A stretch of DNA of 64,000 bases from assembly GCA_019843655.1 (NCBI GenBank), contig JACDQD010000011.1, positions 16,224,604 through 16,288,603 on the forward strand. The letters are read 5' to 3'. The position numbers were made by a program, and so were the translations under genes. Below the pieces are notes generated by a model that saw only the letters and a list, made by a program, of their open reading frames with translations, searched no databases and had not been told where the DNA came from. The stretch comes from Lethocerus indicus (Eukaryota > Arthropoda > Insecta > Hemiptera > Belostomatidae). Shown in pieces: positions 1 through 11,803 of this stretch. Position 1 is the stretch's first letter; each line of letters begins with the position of its first letter.

Positions 1-3000
1 CCCAATATTGGCCCCTTTGTCAGTCCTCCTAGCGGCGCAATTCTTCTTTATTTCAATATCCTCAATATTTCACTGTTTTGAAAGGGTCGGGCGGTTGAAG
101 GGTTTCCGCGGTAGTTTATCATAAAAGCCGAAGGAATGAGGACAGCTTTCTGAGGCAGCCGGGGGGGGGGTAACGGCGGGGAGATCAAACGCGGGTCAAT
201 TCCGGCCGGAAGGGCACTAATTGTCCGCCGTGTATGCGTGTAATGAACCCGACGTGAAGTCACTGCACGGGGCCAATATACAGAAAAGGGAATGTTTACA
301 AAGGGATATGTGGGGCCCGACCGCGGTTTTATATTACGGCTTATATTCAAGATACTCCCCGTTTTTATCTTACCCAAGCGGAAAAAGGGCAACAATTGCA
401 AAGAAAACTTATTGCCCAAAACAGAATTTAATATAATCCATACGTAACATTTATAATAGGAAAATTTAGTGCTTAATGATACAACGGGTTATCAAATTAA
501 CTTATTTGTTCATTTGCAAAACAAAACCAGATTTGAATTTTGAACCGGAGAGCAAATTTGAAATAATTTCGTGATTAATCAATTGTAAATTAATCAATAT
601 AAACTCTAAATCATCATTAACTATAATAGTTAGCTCAATTAAATTAGTTTTAACACTATTTTTATTTGTTTAAGCATAATATTGCTGGGAAATTCAGGCA
701 CGTAACAGTCAAACGTTGAAAATCGAATATTGCATACCAAAGTAAAATTTGTATTATTTGGTTTTATAAACTACAAAAGTTGAGTGTTCTGAATCTGAGG
801 TATTCACAGGGTATGCTGAAGGAGTCGGCCAGGAAGGAGGGTCTCATTAAACGCCCCCGATGTTTATTTAGCGTTGGTCCCTGTAGTTGAAACGGTCCCG
901 GGCCGCTAATGGCGTTTTAACACCTATTAGGCCCGTGTAATCCCAATATTAACTGCTCCGGGGACTTTCTAAAATTATCATCCTCCCGGTGCGTCTCCCA
1001 AGGAGGGATACGACCTCATCCTGAGGGAGGTGGCTTGGAGGGAGGAGGGGGGTAATAAATATCATCGGAGCGTTAATGCCGGGGAGGCCTAGAGCCTAGC
1101 CGCATTCCAAACTCCGCCTATTCCTTATACAAATATGATTTAAAGGCTAATGATTTAAGTTCGGAGTCGAAAACACAATGTATTTTTGTGCCGGGTTTTC
1201 AATTATTTATGTCAGCACTCTCACTATTACTGTTGAGGTGATTTCTGTTGATTCTATATGTGGAATCTCCGTAATATTATTTACATAAAAGGTCTTGTCT
1301 TAAAATTACCCGAGTGATGATGAATGGACAATTGAGTGAATAGGGTGAAGTTTCTCTTTGCACATCATCACAAGTAGAATTATTATTATAGAATTTCCCT
1401 TATTTCCCTTATTAGACAATATTTAAGTGTAGAACCAGATCTCAGATATCAGATTTGCGCGTTCACAAAAAATATAATACTGTTAACAATCCAGGTGTTA
1501 GCATAAGTTTGTAAATGAAACGGAAATAGATACGGCAGCTTTCGTTAAAAATTACGTCACGATCTATTGGGGGATTCTAAGAGAATTCTGTCTAGAAAAG
1601 TGTCAGGACGAAATGAGAAGCGGCGAGTCTATTACGCGGGTAAAGGGCGTTATACAGAGCCCTCCTTTCGTCCTTATGTTAACTGGGGAGGGCGGTTTTT
1701 GTGCCGACTGGGGGTGAGACTACAAGGGCTGGCGGGGTTGAAGGGTGCACAGGCAAAGGTCGGCCAATTTCTCACCGAGGAAATGTCACATCCCCTGGAA
1801 TAGAAACCGGCACCCCGAAGTGGGAAGTCATACCCGCCTCCGCTATTTATACAGGCGTCTGAGGATAGCCGCTCTGTTGAGACGCCCGTTGTTCGGCGTT
1901 GAACACGCTGTTCGGCTCCCCCACAACGGTCTATTTTTCAACGCGGACGGGGTCTACGAAATTGGGCACAATATTTAGAACGGCGTTTTCCACCCCAATT
2001 GACCCACTCGGGTCCCGACGCGGTAATTGACTGCTCCGCCAGCAATATTGGGCCTGTAATTTAAATTTATTAATATCGCCAGCCACACCGACGCCCCATT
2101 AAAACTGGCGTTTAAACGGCATTCGGTTTATTTTTACATTTACGTAATTGGACAGCTCATTTAAATTATTCGAAACGCTTTTTCCTAAGAACCATTCGTC
2201 GGCTGATATTTAACGTCAATGGAATCAACATTTATTCTATGTCCCAACTTAACTTAACCTGTCATCCACTATATTACTATTGCAATCCTGCTGGAGGAAA
2301 CTTCCGGAGATGTAGAAAGCCACAACCAGTCTTGCTTAAAACAAAATTAGCGTTCAGATACTAGTCCTAGTTATTATTTTCATTCTTAATAATAATGAAT
2401 ACGCCTGTAATTGATGAAAAACCCGACCGGGCCATCGACGTTAGCCCGTTGGTTAGCTGTAGGAAAGGCGATCTGATAATTGCGCAAGAAACAATTGAAG
2501 AACAAGTATCTGGCATTGTTAAATTGATAGCATTGTTGAAACAAGTTATTATTGACTCGTTCTCCTCTCGTTATATTAGCAATTAAAGTATTCAAGGCGC
2601 GCCACGCTGCAATACGTTGTTTGTTCTCTGTATTCATTTTTATTGTAATCGTTAATAGGAAATAAATCTCTCTTCCTGTATTTCATATCCAACAATTAAC
2701 GTCCAATACCTGTCTTCAGTTGGGGGCGACTGGAAGTGGGACTTTGGCCTAAGTGGATGCAGCAGTAAAAGGCCAGCTATCCCGGATGAAAAACAAGAGT
2801 CCCCCTAATGGGTTTTCGCTGAGCCGGGCAGTTTGAACGGGAGGCGGCGCCCCCCCCTTCCCTTCACCCCACCAGCGGCTACCCTGTCCAGCGGGGGCAT
2901 AAAGCTGAAGACGGCGAATGACCGGCGGTTTACGGGCCCTGTTACCTGCCGGCAATTATCGTGGGGCTTGTCTTAACCCGACTTAAGCCCAGCGAGGCCC

Positions 3001-4090
3001 GCAGACCGGACAATAAACCCGGGGGCCCAGATTTACTGCACTATCTCCCTCTCTCACGCGCTCTCTCCACCTCACTCTCTCGCTCTCGTTCTCTCCCATA
3101 AAATAAAATGAATTAATCCTAGGCCGGCAAACCTCCCTCCCCCTTTAAGTTAACAGCTCTTCCACTAATCAAAACATCTGAGCCTCGGGGATTTGAAAAA
3201 GCTGTGCTCAACCCCGCACCCCCTCCCTCACCACTATCTGCCATTGCACAAGTTCTAAGTACTCTCCCTTGGCCCCCTAAGTCATTTCGCCTTGTTACAC
3301 AATCCTTTCCTTAACTAGATACATATTTTGTGTACGTTCTTTCCAAAATTATTTCTTGAAAATGTCTCCCGGGAAATGCGTGAATTCAGAACGACATTGA
3401 TTTTGGAGTAGTATCAACAGTATCAGGAGAAACGGAAGGTCCACACGTCTTAGCCGTATGAGTCAGATGTGGAGCCGTCCGCAATTATATATAGGTAGAG
3501 GATTCTCCGCCACTCAGTCGATAACTCAATTCCATACCGTGGACTGTTAGGCGGGCGGCCAGAGACTGTGCTGCGGACGCCGCCCCTCGGGGGCAGTCGG
3601 TAGCATCGCGTGATTAGATTGTGCCGCCCCCAGACCGGAGGCGGGCACTGGCATCTTGGCCCTAACTCAATCGGCGGGCGGACGCCGGTCATCGCCGGCC
3701 CACTTCAACCGGCATGCCGCCGCCCCCGCCACTTCTGCCGCCTCCCCCGGATATTGTCCACAGGAAACATCCCCGGCCCCTCGTCACCAAGACACAATTT
3801 GGCCGCGGGCAATATTGCTTCTTTTCCGGCTGGAAAAATCAAGTTGCCCGCCCACACCCTCCCCTTATTGGATTGTATGTCCGCCGCCCCACACCTGACC
3901 TCTCAGAATTTCCTGAGACAGATTACCTACCCCTGACCAATGATGGAATTTACCTGAGGAGACACTCACTCCTCCCCCCCCCCCATTATCCCTCTGGACG
4001 CACTCGACAATTCCATTATTGGTATTTTGTAAAAGGTATAGGGCCCAATAAAAACACGGCCGTTGAATAAACTCCGAAACCTAATTTTAA
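1..4090. other. Non-coding stretch, GC/AT mosaic
   Basis: No gene is recognisable here. CpG-rich patches at roughly 800-1110, 1620-2040, 2725-3030 and 3450-3960 are separated by AT-rich DNA. A G10 run lies at 161-170, a G-rich run with short G-tracts at 1024-1052, and a C11 run at 3974-3984. Open frames of 60-123 codons exist on both strands and overlap one another. None shows a familiar domain, and their density follows local GC content, so I treat them as chance. Island borders were judged by eye. Confidence 0.6.
3042..3096. repeat. Imperfect CT-rich microsatellite
   Basis: Pyrimidine-rich tract built from interrupted CTCT blocks, at the right-hand edge of a GC-rich patch. It belongs to the set of GA/CT tracts found inside or beside GC patches elsewhere in the window (11758, 33730, 39469, 40256, 44008, 44794, 49530, 50861, 53689, 58783). 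In insects such tracts can bind GAGA-type factors; here that is only a possibility. Confidence 0.75.
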
Positions 4091-4096
4091 ATATCT

Positions 4097-4330
4097 TGTT
4101 CGGTGGTCTACGAGGGGTCTGGAATATCATCACTCTGTCTACACTGTCAGTCACACTGCAACCTTGTTTCGTAGTATATACCAATATATATAATTGATGG
4201 AATTTACCGGGTGCATGCGGTTATCCTTATGGATAATGGAACGCTAGTTAATCTATATCTAATAATTTTTATTATTAGATATAATAGTGTTTTATAGAAA
4301 CACACGAAATCTAAGATATTCTTATTTTTA
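4097..4330. repeat. Dispersed repeat, copy 1 (related to 18690-19083)
   Basis: This segment shares blocks in the same order with 18690-19083. The first is a ggtctacgagggg-type block with the following ggaata (4104-4130 versus 18702-18727). Next is a cactgtca-rich block (about 4140-4170 versus 18830-18860). Last is ctagttaatctatatctaat (4244 versus 19034) followed by a cgaaatct block (about 4305 versus 19053). Copy 1 lacks both the hammerhead-like core and the tandem 70/71-bp units present in copy 2. It carries two perfect hairpins, at 4221-4236 and 4254-4283. It is probably a decayed non-autonomous or truncated retroelement end, family unassigned. Confidence 0.6.
4254..4283. repeat. Perfect 13-bp inverted repeat, 4-nt loop
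   Basis: The left arm at 4254-4266 (tatatctaataat) and the right arm at 4271-4283 are exact reverse complements around a tttt loop. A second perfect hairpin, ttatcc/ggataa, lies just upstream at 4221-4236. The left arm recurs at 19043-19054 without the right arm. The hairpin was therefore either gained in this copy or lost from the other. Confidence 0.85.
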
Positions 4331-7015
4331 TGTTTGGATATCAGTAATTAATATACATCAGTACATACAGACACGCATTGGTCTTACTGAAATTATCTAC
4401 TATATAAGGCATACCGAACATTCCTAATTTTTCAATTACCTTGCGACAAAGCCAACTCTTATAAATGTGGATAAATGAAAAATTCCTCCGGTTATTATTT
4501 TTCCGAACATCGCCAACCTTTCTTTCCACCTTTATCGGGGAACAATCGGATTGACGTCGACAGCACGAGAGAATTGATTCCCGTATCCGGGGGATTTTCA
4601 TTTTCTACCGCGAGGTCCTTTTCCTATGGACCTATTGTGCGGGAGCGATACGGCGGGGAATATACAAAAGGCCCTCAGGGGAGGGGATATTGCCCTAAGG
4701 ATAAGGGAGCGCATCGGGGAACAATCAGTGTAGTCGATCATAATTGCGTGTCTGTCCTCGATCCTTCCCCTCTGTCTCCGTTTCTCGGTTTACCCCCCGC
4801 ATGTCCTCCTACCGTGTTTCCATCGCGGAAGAGCGTAATCCTGGTACGGGGCACAACAAGCAAATAAAACCCGGTCGGTCTTTTCATCTTTTTCGACAGT
4901 GCTCGCTCTCTCTTCATTAGAGGGACCCCTAACAGAGGAGTCTCGGCCCTCTGACCGATTCCTTCCGACCGGACGCTTAATAAAAATGGACCGGAGAAAA
5001 AAAACTGATCTTTTCGTAAATCTCGGACTGTCCGCAGCACAAAAGGGCCGGCGTTTAGGGCTGGAGGGTTTGAGAAGGGGACCGCACATCCGCCGCCGGG
5101 TTTTTTCTTTATTTATTTTTTCGTCATTTTTTTGTATGACAAAAGGAAGTCCATCTTCTGACGAATCTTCCTACCGTCTTGTTTACTCTCAACCGACATT
5201 TTAATTATACTTATATGATTTAACCTTTTTTAACCTAAATCGAAGTTGCAAAGTAGGGAAGTTTACCTTAAAGGGCTTATTAGATTCCTTTTCTCAGAAC
5301 TTGGCTTAATAATGATATAATATTTTCTAGATATAACGAATTACGAGATAATGCCCATTAATGGCAATATCTAGTGTGTGTTGCGATACATATAATTATG
5401 TAATTATAAGGATCATCTGCTGACATTGAAGAGTTCCTAATTCGAATTAATCTTCAGTGTGAGTGAATCCGCACTGGGTCTGCTGAAATACTATTCGGCA
5501 AATTAGGTCCACTTATTGAATCCTCCAATTTCTTCAGCCGTTAGAATCCTCCCTTGGTAATTAATAGGTCCATTATAAGAAATAATTGTTTTCATCGGTT
5601 GTAAAGGGGGATCGGGGGAGTCAGCACGGCTTATTTATAATCGGCAATTTGACGGTCTCCGAAAATCATAATCGGAGGCCGCCACGCCCTGGGACGGAAC
5701 GAAGGGACGTCGTTAATTTATATTGGACTTGCCTCGGGATGTTTATTGCTGGCATTAAGATCCAGGAAACTCAATAATATTTAATGGTGTTACACTCAAT
5801 AGCGTTTAATGGGCGGTGACAGGGCGGGCGTACTAAGTCTCAGGCGTTAAGACCGGGACCGGCTCTTCTTCGAGGAAACTGAATATTATTCCTTGTTCTG
5901 GACCGTTGAGTCGGCGATTCTGCACGGTTGAGTTCGTCCGGTATCCCTATTCGGTTAAGGCGACGACGGCTGGAGTAAACAGAATGACGTTACTAGGCTC
6001 TAGGGATAAGAAGAATACTTTATGAAAGTACGTGGCCTCAGACTGAAAACAAGAATTTCTAGAATGCCGGTTCCACGAGGTTTATGTATGTCGGCACTAT
6101 GCTTTTTTTGCGCCCGATTTACTAATGTTACAATATCTAAGAAGATATTGAAGCATCAACGATGTCTGGCAGCAATGATTGGATTCGGCTGTAGGGTTCA
6201 TATATAAATATACTGATGATATTTACTCTATAACCACTGTCTATTCCTCGGGTTCTAATTATTTTTAGTTTAATAGTTTAGTGAGATTTTTGTGGCGAAT
6301 ACTTTTCAGAGTGTGGCGCATTCTGCGGTAACTTTTGTACGTCCTCTGTGACAACCCACGTTAGATATTATTCGACGAATCGTGACCAGTTAAAAATTCA
6401 AACCACCGGCTTGTGAACTGGCAGGAAGCGGTCGCGGAATGTCCCCCATTCAAAATATGTTAAACCGCTGGCCATTGAGGGATTAAAAATAGAATCAATC
6501 TTACGATAAGTCGCGGACGGGCGTGTCAACCCTTTTTCCCGATAGATACGGAGTTGAATAAATTTGAATGTATATTTTTTTCTTAGGGAAGATTCCAGAC
6601 CGGATTTGGCTGTTGCGAGGAGACTGATAAAAGATCTCACATTGAAATGGCACGAGAAGAGGGGGAGGGGTCGATTAATTCAGTGTGAAGTGCTCAACCC
6701 TTTGTGTGCACGCCCTACAATACAGAATAGAGGGGTCCAACCCAAAACCGTATGAAGATACAGCGATTAAAGTTTTTTCGTTTTTACCTGTTCTTTAATG
6801 AAATGACGGGCGTACTAAGCTTAGAGATAAGAGCTTAGTGGACCCAGGGCCGGATTTTATAAACAATGTTGTGATTTTTTAGATACGAGATAAGAGTAAT
6901 ATAATGGCTACAGAAAATTTATTGATAACAAATTTAGACAATCAAAGAAGAATTTAGGGAAGTGAAGGTAATTGTCAGATTGTTTAGTGATCACACTATC
7001 CGTACTCCAGCATCC
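4331..7015. other. Non-coding stretch with stop-poor GC patch
   Basis: The GC-rich patch at about 4540-5100 is open for 99-130 codons in several overlapping frames on both strands (4475-4867 plus, 4899-5204 plus, 4738-5040 minus, 4790-5089 minus). Simultaneous openness on both strands points to composition rather than coding. None of these frames has a recognisable domain. The rest is AT-rich, with a perfect 8-bp-arm hairpin at 6131-6150 (caatatct/agatattg, loop aaga). The 12-mer gggcgtactaag occurs at 5826 and again at 6808. Confidence 0.55.
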
Positions 7016-7041
7016 CTCCGATCCGGCAGGTAGGATCGGAG
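7016..7041. repeat. Perfect 9-bp-arm hairpin
   Basis: ctccgatcc at 7016-7024 pairs exactly with ggatcggag at 7033-7041 across an 8-nt loop. It sits at the entry to a GC-rich patch (7010-7550). There is no T-run after it, so a bacterial-type terminator is not implied. Confidence 0.8.
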
Positions 7042-10000
7042 ACTCGCGGACAACCCTTCAGGTGTTAGATATAACGGGGGTTAATCCTTACCTGTCCGAT
7101 TTCCTTTCGGCACTCGGACGGAAGGGTGAGAGCCCCCGTTGCCAATAAACGGCTGTCTCGGTGTCGGGCCCGGAGATGGGGCGATTGGGCACGCACCGCG
7201 GACGTGGCCAATCTCCAATCTGGGACAAGTCGATATTCAATCCTGGTCCCTCCAGCCCCCGGTATACCAATTCCCCGGTGTTGTCGGACACCTTGTGCAC
7301 CAGGGTACACGGGCTGACACTCGACAAGGCGCCCGTCGCCTGTCACATGACGTACCGTCGGCCTTCCCCTTATCTGCCCGCGAACATCGCCCTGTAACAG
7401 TTGTGGGGGCACTAGGCCTGCCCCGTGCCCATAACCGCCATCCATCAAACTGCCGAAAGGTGTGTACACAATCGAAACTCTCATCCTCCGGCCATCGCTA
7501 AATCCCTGAACTACGTACCGAGAAGATTATTCCGGGGGGGCCTTCGAGATGGGAGCACGGTAGTGTGAAATATTATCATGTCATAGATATTCACTCTTTC
7601 CTATATCATAGACGCTGATGACAAGCCGAAATCGGTTTGGCATAAGACCGAGTAGGTTAATTTTCTGAACGATTTAATGTCCTATACCGAGCATTTTAAA
7701 GTTTCTTATTTTTTAAATGAGTCCGATAAATTGTTCGGACACTTTATGAACACTTTTCATCCTATCTTTAGTAGCCCACCGCATATGTCCATAATCCTAA
7801 TTGGAAATCACGAGTAACATTGGGAGTCCCGAAAGTAGTATAATTTCTCTCGATTTTTGAGAGTGGACTTTAAAGGAGGAACCTGAAATGTCTGCTAAAC
7901 AAAATGCGGCTAAATAAAAATAGTGTTGCATACGAGTTCGAAGGCTCATTTAATCGGCAGTGTTCATGCCAGCCCTCCGCAATGCATTAATTAATGGTTC
8001 GGGGAGAGGTGTACATTTGTCGCTGCGAGTTGAAAAACCAAAACAAAAATGATATTTCCGTATAATGCAGACGGACACTAATGGTCAATCCGGGAGTCCG
8101 ATTGGGGGTCGCTGGCATTGACAGCCCCAGGGGTTGGGGGTTGGCCATCAGGGATGCACCGGCACATAATAACAGAGAGGGTGTTTAGAGCCGAGCGCAC
8201 TGAGTTATTGCTCGCATTCTGGGCCTGACACGGCCGCGTCTCGCCGAACCGATGCAGTCCCGGATTACACTGAAATATGCAGCGTCGTTACTGCAACCCC
8301 CCGCCCTTCAAAATCATCCCCCGACTACCGTTCGGCTCTAGCAGCGTGAATTTGTCACGCGGGCCCCGACTGGCCCGATCACAAACATCCATAATAAGTC
8401 CGCTCATCTCTGTTTCTGTCTCTACCGCTCACTTGTTTGTTACCGGTGACGTGTCCGACACCGACCCCAACCCACGCCCTAAACCGACGCGTAATTACTT
8501 ACACACGACCCAATCGGGATGTCGGGCCGTTGGACCCCAATTAGGTATAAATACGTAGCAACATTAATATACAAAATATGACGGGGCCGAGATAAATGAA
8601 TTTAAATTAGCATTAATAATCCTCATTAATCAAAAGATATGTCGTACGTTAAATTAAGTAATATTTTGGATGGGGGGAATGAGCGAAAGTTTCCGCGACC
8701 AGAACTAGGTTCAGTGTATAATAACCATTTCATTTTCTGTATAATCCGTTTTCTTTATCTCATCCTTATATTATAATTAAAAAATTACTGTAACCAATTT
8801 TAATACATTCAAATTTGCAATTGAAGAAATATCTACGTCTCTTATGTTCGATAACAGAACCATCTTCTGTATGTACATTTCCTGTACAACGTCGTCGAAT
8901 GTGGTTGATTTGAAACGTGGTCAGGTTGAATTATAAATCTAAGGGGGAAAAAACTAATCTACGGGGGGACCCGCACGAATCCCGGCGCCATTTCATTTTC
9001 GGCGGGCCTTATTTGTAAAAAACTCCAATTTCACGCGATGGACGCATTACCGCCGTCGGTTACAATGGGCCTAACGACATTTTAAACGGGCCTCCTTCCC
9101 GTCCACGGCAGTTTTACAATCGGGCGATTCGTCCCTGGGCTCTGGCTGTCGCCAACGATGCGATGGTTTAAAACATTTTTTAATGGCTGCTCCGCTCAAT
9201 GCATCAACATGACAGGCCTCCGTCGGGCTTTAAATGAACGCTGGATTTTGAAATATGTCCTCCAAAAGGTGCTATCGACTAATTCCCCCGTTCGTCCATT
9301 GAGATAATTAAACTGCGCGGTAACGATTCTCGGACACGCTTCAAATTCAAACAGAAAAAAAAGGTAAAACGGAAAACATTACGGGCTTTGTACCTTTCGC
9401 GTAATCGAAAATCGATCCGATCTATAACTATCGCTCTCCGGATGGGCCATTAGCCCCCCGGGTGGGGGTAAGTGTCCGGCTATCGGCGCCGGTTTAATGG
9501 GTCGCTAATAACTCATAGAGCTATTAACCCGATTGGATGGATGCCAGCGGAGCCAATCTCCAGGGGTAATCACCAGGCTCCGGCCGTATACGCCGATATC
9601 GCTGTCGAAGATGGGGCCGTAAAGCGCGCGAACACGACTGCTCCGACTACCAAGGATTAGCACCGGACATCATCGCTGTATCTGCGCAATACTCGAGCAA
9701 TTAGCCCTGTAACATCACAATATAGAAGCGTCGACTGTATAATAGATTAGAGGTTGAATGAAGTTAGTGGACATTTTAGTTAGCAAAAATGGTATTTTTC
9801 AATATCAGCTATTGAGAACTGACCGGTTCGTTCAATTATTAACGTTGCCTCGTTAACGATGTTGTGGAAAAGTTAGTAGAAATATAAACATATATACATT
9901 TTGTACAGGCCTCCTGTTGTTTCGTTTAGGCGCTCAACGTTGTATTAATTAGTAAATCCCGCTTTCTACATGTTCGCCATGTCGTGAACTCCAGTAATCT

Positions 10001-10373
10001 CCGGTCCGGTATTCATTTAACGATGTAACGAGGGTGGGCGACTTCTGTCGGTGGGAGGAAGTCGGAATTTTGGCTGGAGGGGGGGGAAGGGACCCCGTGT
10101 AATTCTTCGGGCCCCATTGTTGAGCCCTGTGGACGGGCAAGGCCCCTCCTCCCGAGGGATGCTGCAAAGACAATGGGCCGGTTAACTGACCGTGTCAGTT
10201 CCGGAAAATCCGGCCTTCTAAATTCAGGACAATGAAATATTAGTCAGAATAAATGCCTGTAATTCATTCCCTCAGTGTTGAACAAAAGAAAGGTTCATTA
10301 GTTCTCTGCAAAGCAATGTATTACCTCTTTACTATCATTGATTAGTGGAAATCGTTGACTTGCCTACCAGACC
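7042..10373. other. Non-coding stretch, three GC patches
   Basis: GC-rich patches at about 7010-7550, 7970-8550 and 8940-9660 alternate with AT-rich spacers. The first holds mutually overlapping frames of up to 139 codons on the minus strand and 120 on the plus strand, none recognisable. An 8-base G run lies at 10079-10086. No RNA gene or mobile-element end was identified. Confidence 0.55.
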
Positions 10374-10475
10374 TACCGGTAGGATCGCGTAATACTGTGG
10401 GAAGAACCTCGGTTTTCCCCTGCTATTCCAGGATTTTTTCTATCTGGTGTTGTCTGCTTTCAGGTTCTTCAGATT
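10374..10475. repeat. Dispersed repeat, short copy (related to 30600-30782)
   Basis: This segment shares three ordered blocks with 30600-30782: ccggtagg-tcg with a near-identical taatactgtgggaagaac run, then cccctgctattc, then ggtgttgtctgctt. The spacing between blocks is shorter here (about 100 bp against 183 bp). The two copies therefore differ by internal insertions or deletions. No terminal inverted repeats or target duplications were found, and the family is unassigned. Confidence 0.7.
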
Positions 10476-10778
10476 CATTGCCCAGATTTCAGTTTATAAT
10501 TTTAATCAACTCAATCGGATTATAAATTTCCCGAGATTAATGATGAAACAACGCCGTAAAAGCGTTTCGGGCGCAGAAAATTGGTTGGTAGAGCTAAGCT
10601 TTTGGCGCGAGGTGGAGGGGTCCGTAGTCTCGAATTAACGGTCAAATCGGTCAGCGGATCCTGGGGAGGATTCGCATGTTAATTCTTAATCCGGGACCCC
10701 TTTCATTTGTCAGCCGCTTTCCCCCAGAGTACCTGCGCGTCCTTTCCGGCGGGAAAGGTTTCCCCGGGTCCCGATTTT

Positions 10779-10947
10779 CGGACGGGGTCAATAAGGAGGG
10801 TCATTAATCAGAGACTGTGGATTAGAGAGCGTATCCACACACTGCGGGGGCATTAGCGTCCCAGCCTTCCCCGCCGCCCCCCACCCTGGACCCCTTTCAG
10901 GACACTGATAGATAGACCGGCACCATTCATAATTAAAACGGAGCGCT
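10779..10947. repeat. Local duplication, left copy
   Basis: Homologous to 11575-11740, about 796 bp downstream in the same orientation. Shared blocks in order are gacggg.tcaataaggag, attaatcagag, a CCxxCC-rich middle, ctgatagat and ataattaaaac. The distance from the first to the last block is 147 bp here and 144 bp in the other copy, so the whole unit is homologous rather than isolated words. The middle is strongly diverged. Confidence 0.7.
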
Positions 10948-11574
10948 GAACCCTCGCGCATTCATCGGACATTAAATATGCGTCCGACCACAATGCCCCC
11001 GCTCGAGCCCGACATCAACCACTCACTAGTTACACTAGAATTTAAATTAAACTTTCATCGCTTGTAGGATTTTCTGTATCCCCCCTCGGAAGTTTGGCCT
11101 TAAGCTTCAGAAACAATTATCAGTACTACTGTCAGGAATTTACACTAGCGAAAATGCATCGTCTATTCTCCAAAAATTCATCACTATTCCGAGATTTTTC
11201 CTGTGTTTGGAATGCAGATTTTTAGACGATCCCGAACTTGTGATTAATTGCGAAAAGTGTTGTGTAAAGTAAAAGATGCAAAGTTGGATTAAGTTTTGTA
11301 ATGGAAATATCATTTCCCATTACTTAGATTTAAATAATAAGACTCATCGATCTTTATCCTTATCGATGGTATGATAAAATTGAATTGCAGTTTAAATATT
11401 CTAGGTGGAGTATGCCACAACATTGAAACCTCGCTGCGCTTTTTCTCGAGTTCAGATTATTAAAATCTTACTTCATCATTGGAGATTGTTCTTATTGTTA
11501 ATTCAGGATTTAAGAAAAATGTTTAATTTTTGTGTTACCTGTCATTGGGTCGGAGCGTTGCCTCCATTACTTTG
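10948..11574. other. Spacer between the two duplicated units
   Basis: A short GC-rich end gives way to AT-rich sequence. A 65-codon frame begins at 11405. Nothing recognisable was seen. Confidence 0.5.
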
Positions 11575-11740
11575 GGACGGTCTGAATAAGGAGAGCGATT
11601 AATCAGAGTCGGGGTATCGGATTTGATTCTCACCCATTGGGCGTAACGCGGCCCCGTCAACCCTTCCTCGGCCGATGGGACGCTGATAGATGACCCTCGG
11701 TTGTGGAACAGAACCGCCCTATAATTAAAACAGCACATTA
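11575..11740. repeat. Local duplication, right copy
   Basis: Partner of 10779-10947. The outer blocks (gacggtctgaataaggag, attaatcagag, gctgatagat, ataattaaaac) are well conserved and the centre is not. A GA microsatellite starts 17 bp beyond its right end. It could be one of two dispersed insertions of the same element or an old tandem duplication with loss. Confidence 0.7.
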
Positions 11741-11757
11741 AGACCCCTTTGAGTGGA

Positions 11758-11769
11758 CAGAGAGTGAGT

Positions 11770-11803
<34 letters not shown>
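11758..11803. repeat. GA microsatellite
   Basis: Nearly pure GA/AG dinucleotide array with two interrupting gtg groups near its start. The 85-codon plus-strand frame running through it (11749-12006) reads as an Arg-Glu repeat and is explained by the array. Confidence 0.9.

Noticed and set aside
4475..5204. Cluster of 99-130 codon frames on both strands as a possible gene
   Set aside because: Several frames are open simultaneously on opposite strands in a GC-rich patch, with no recognisable domain; low stop-codon density explains it.
7065..7501. 139-codon minus and 120-codon plus frames
   Set aside because: Fully overlapping on opposite strands, no familiar motif, within a GC-rich patch.
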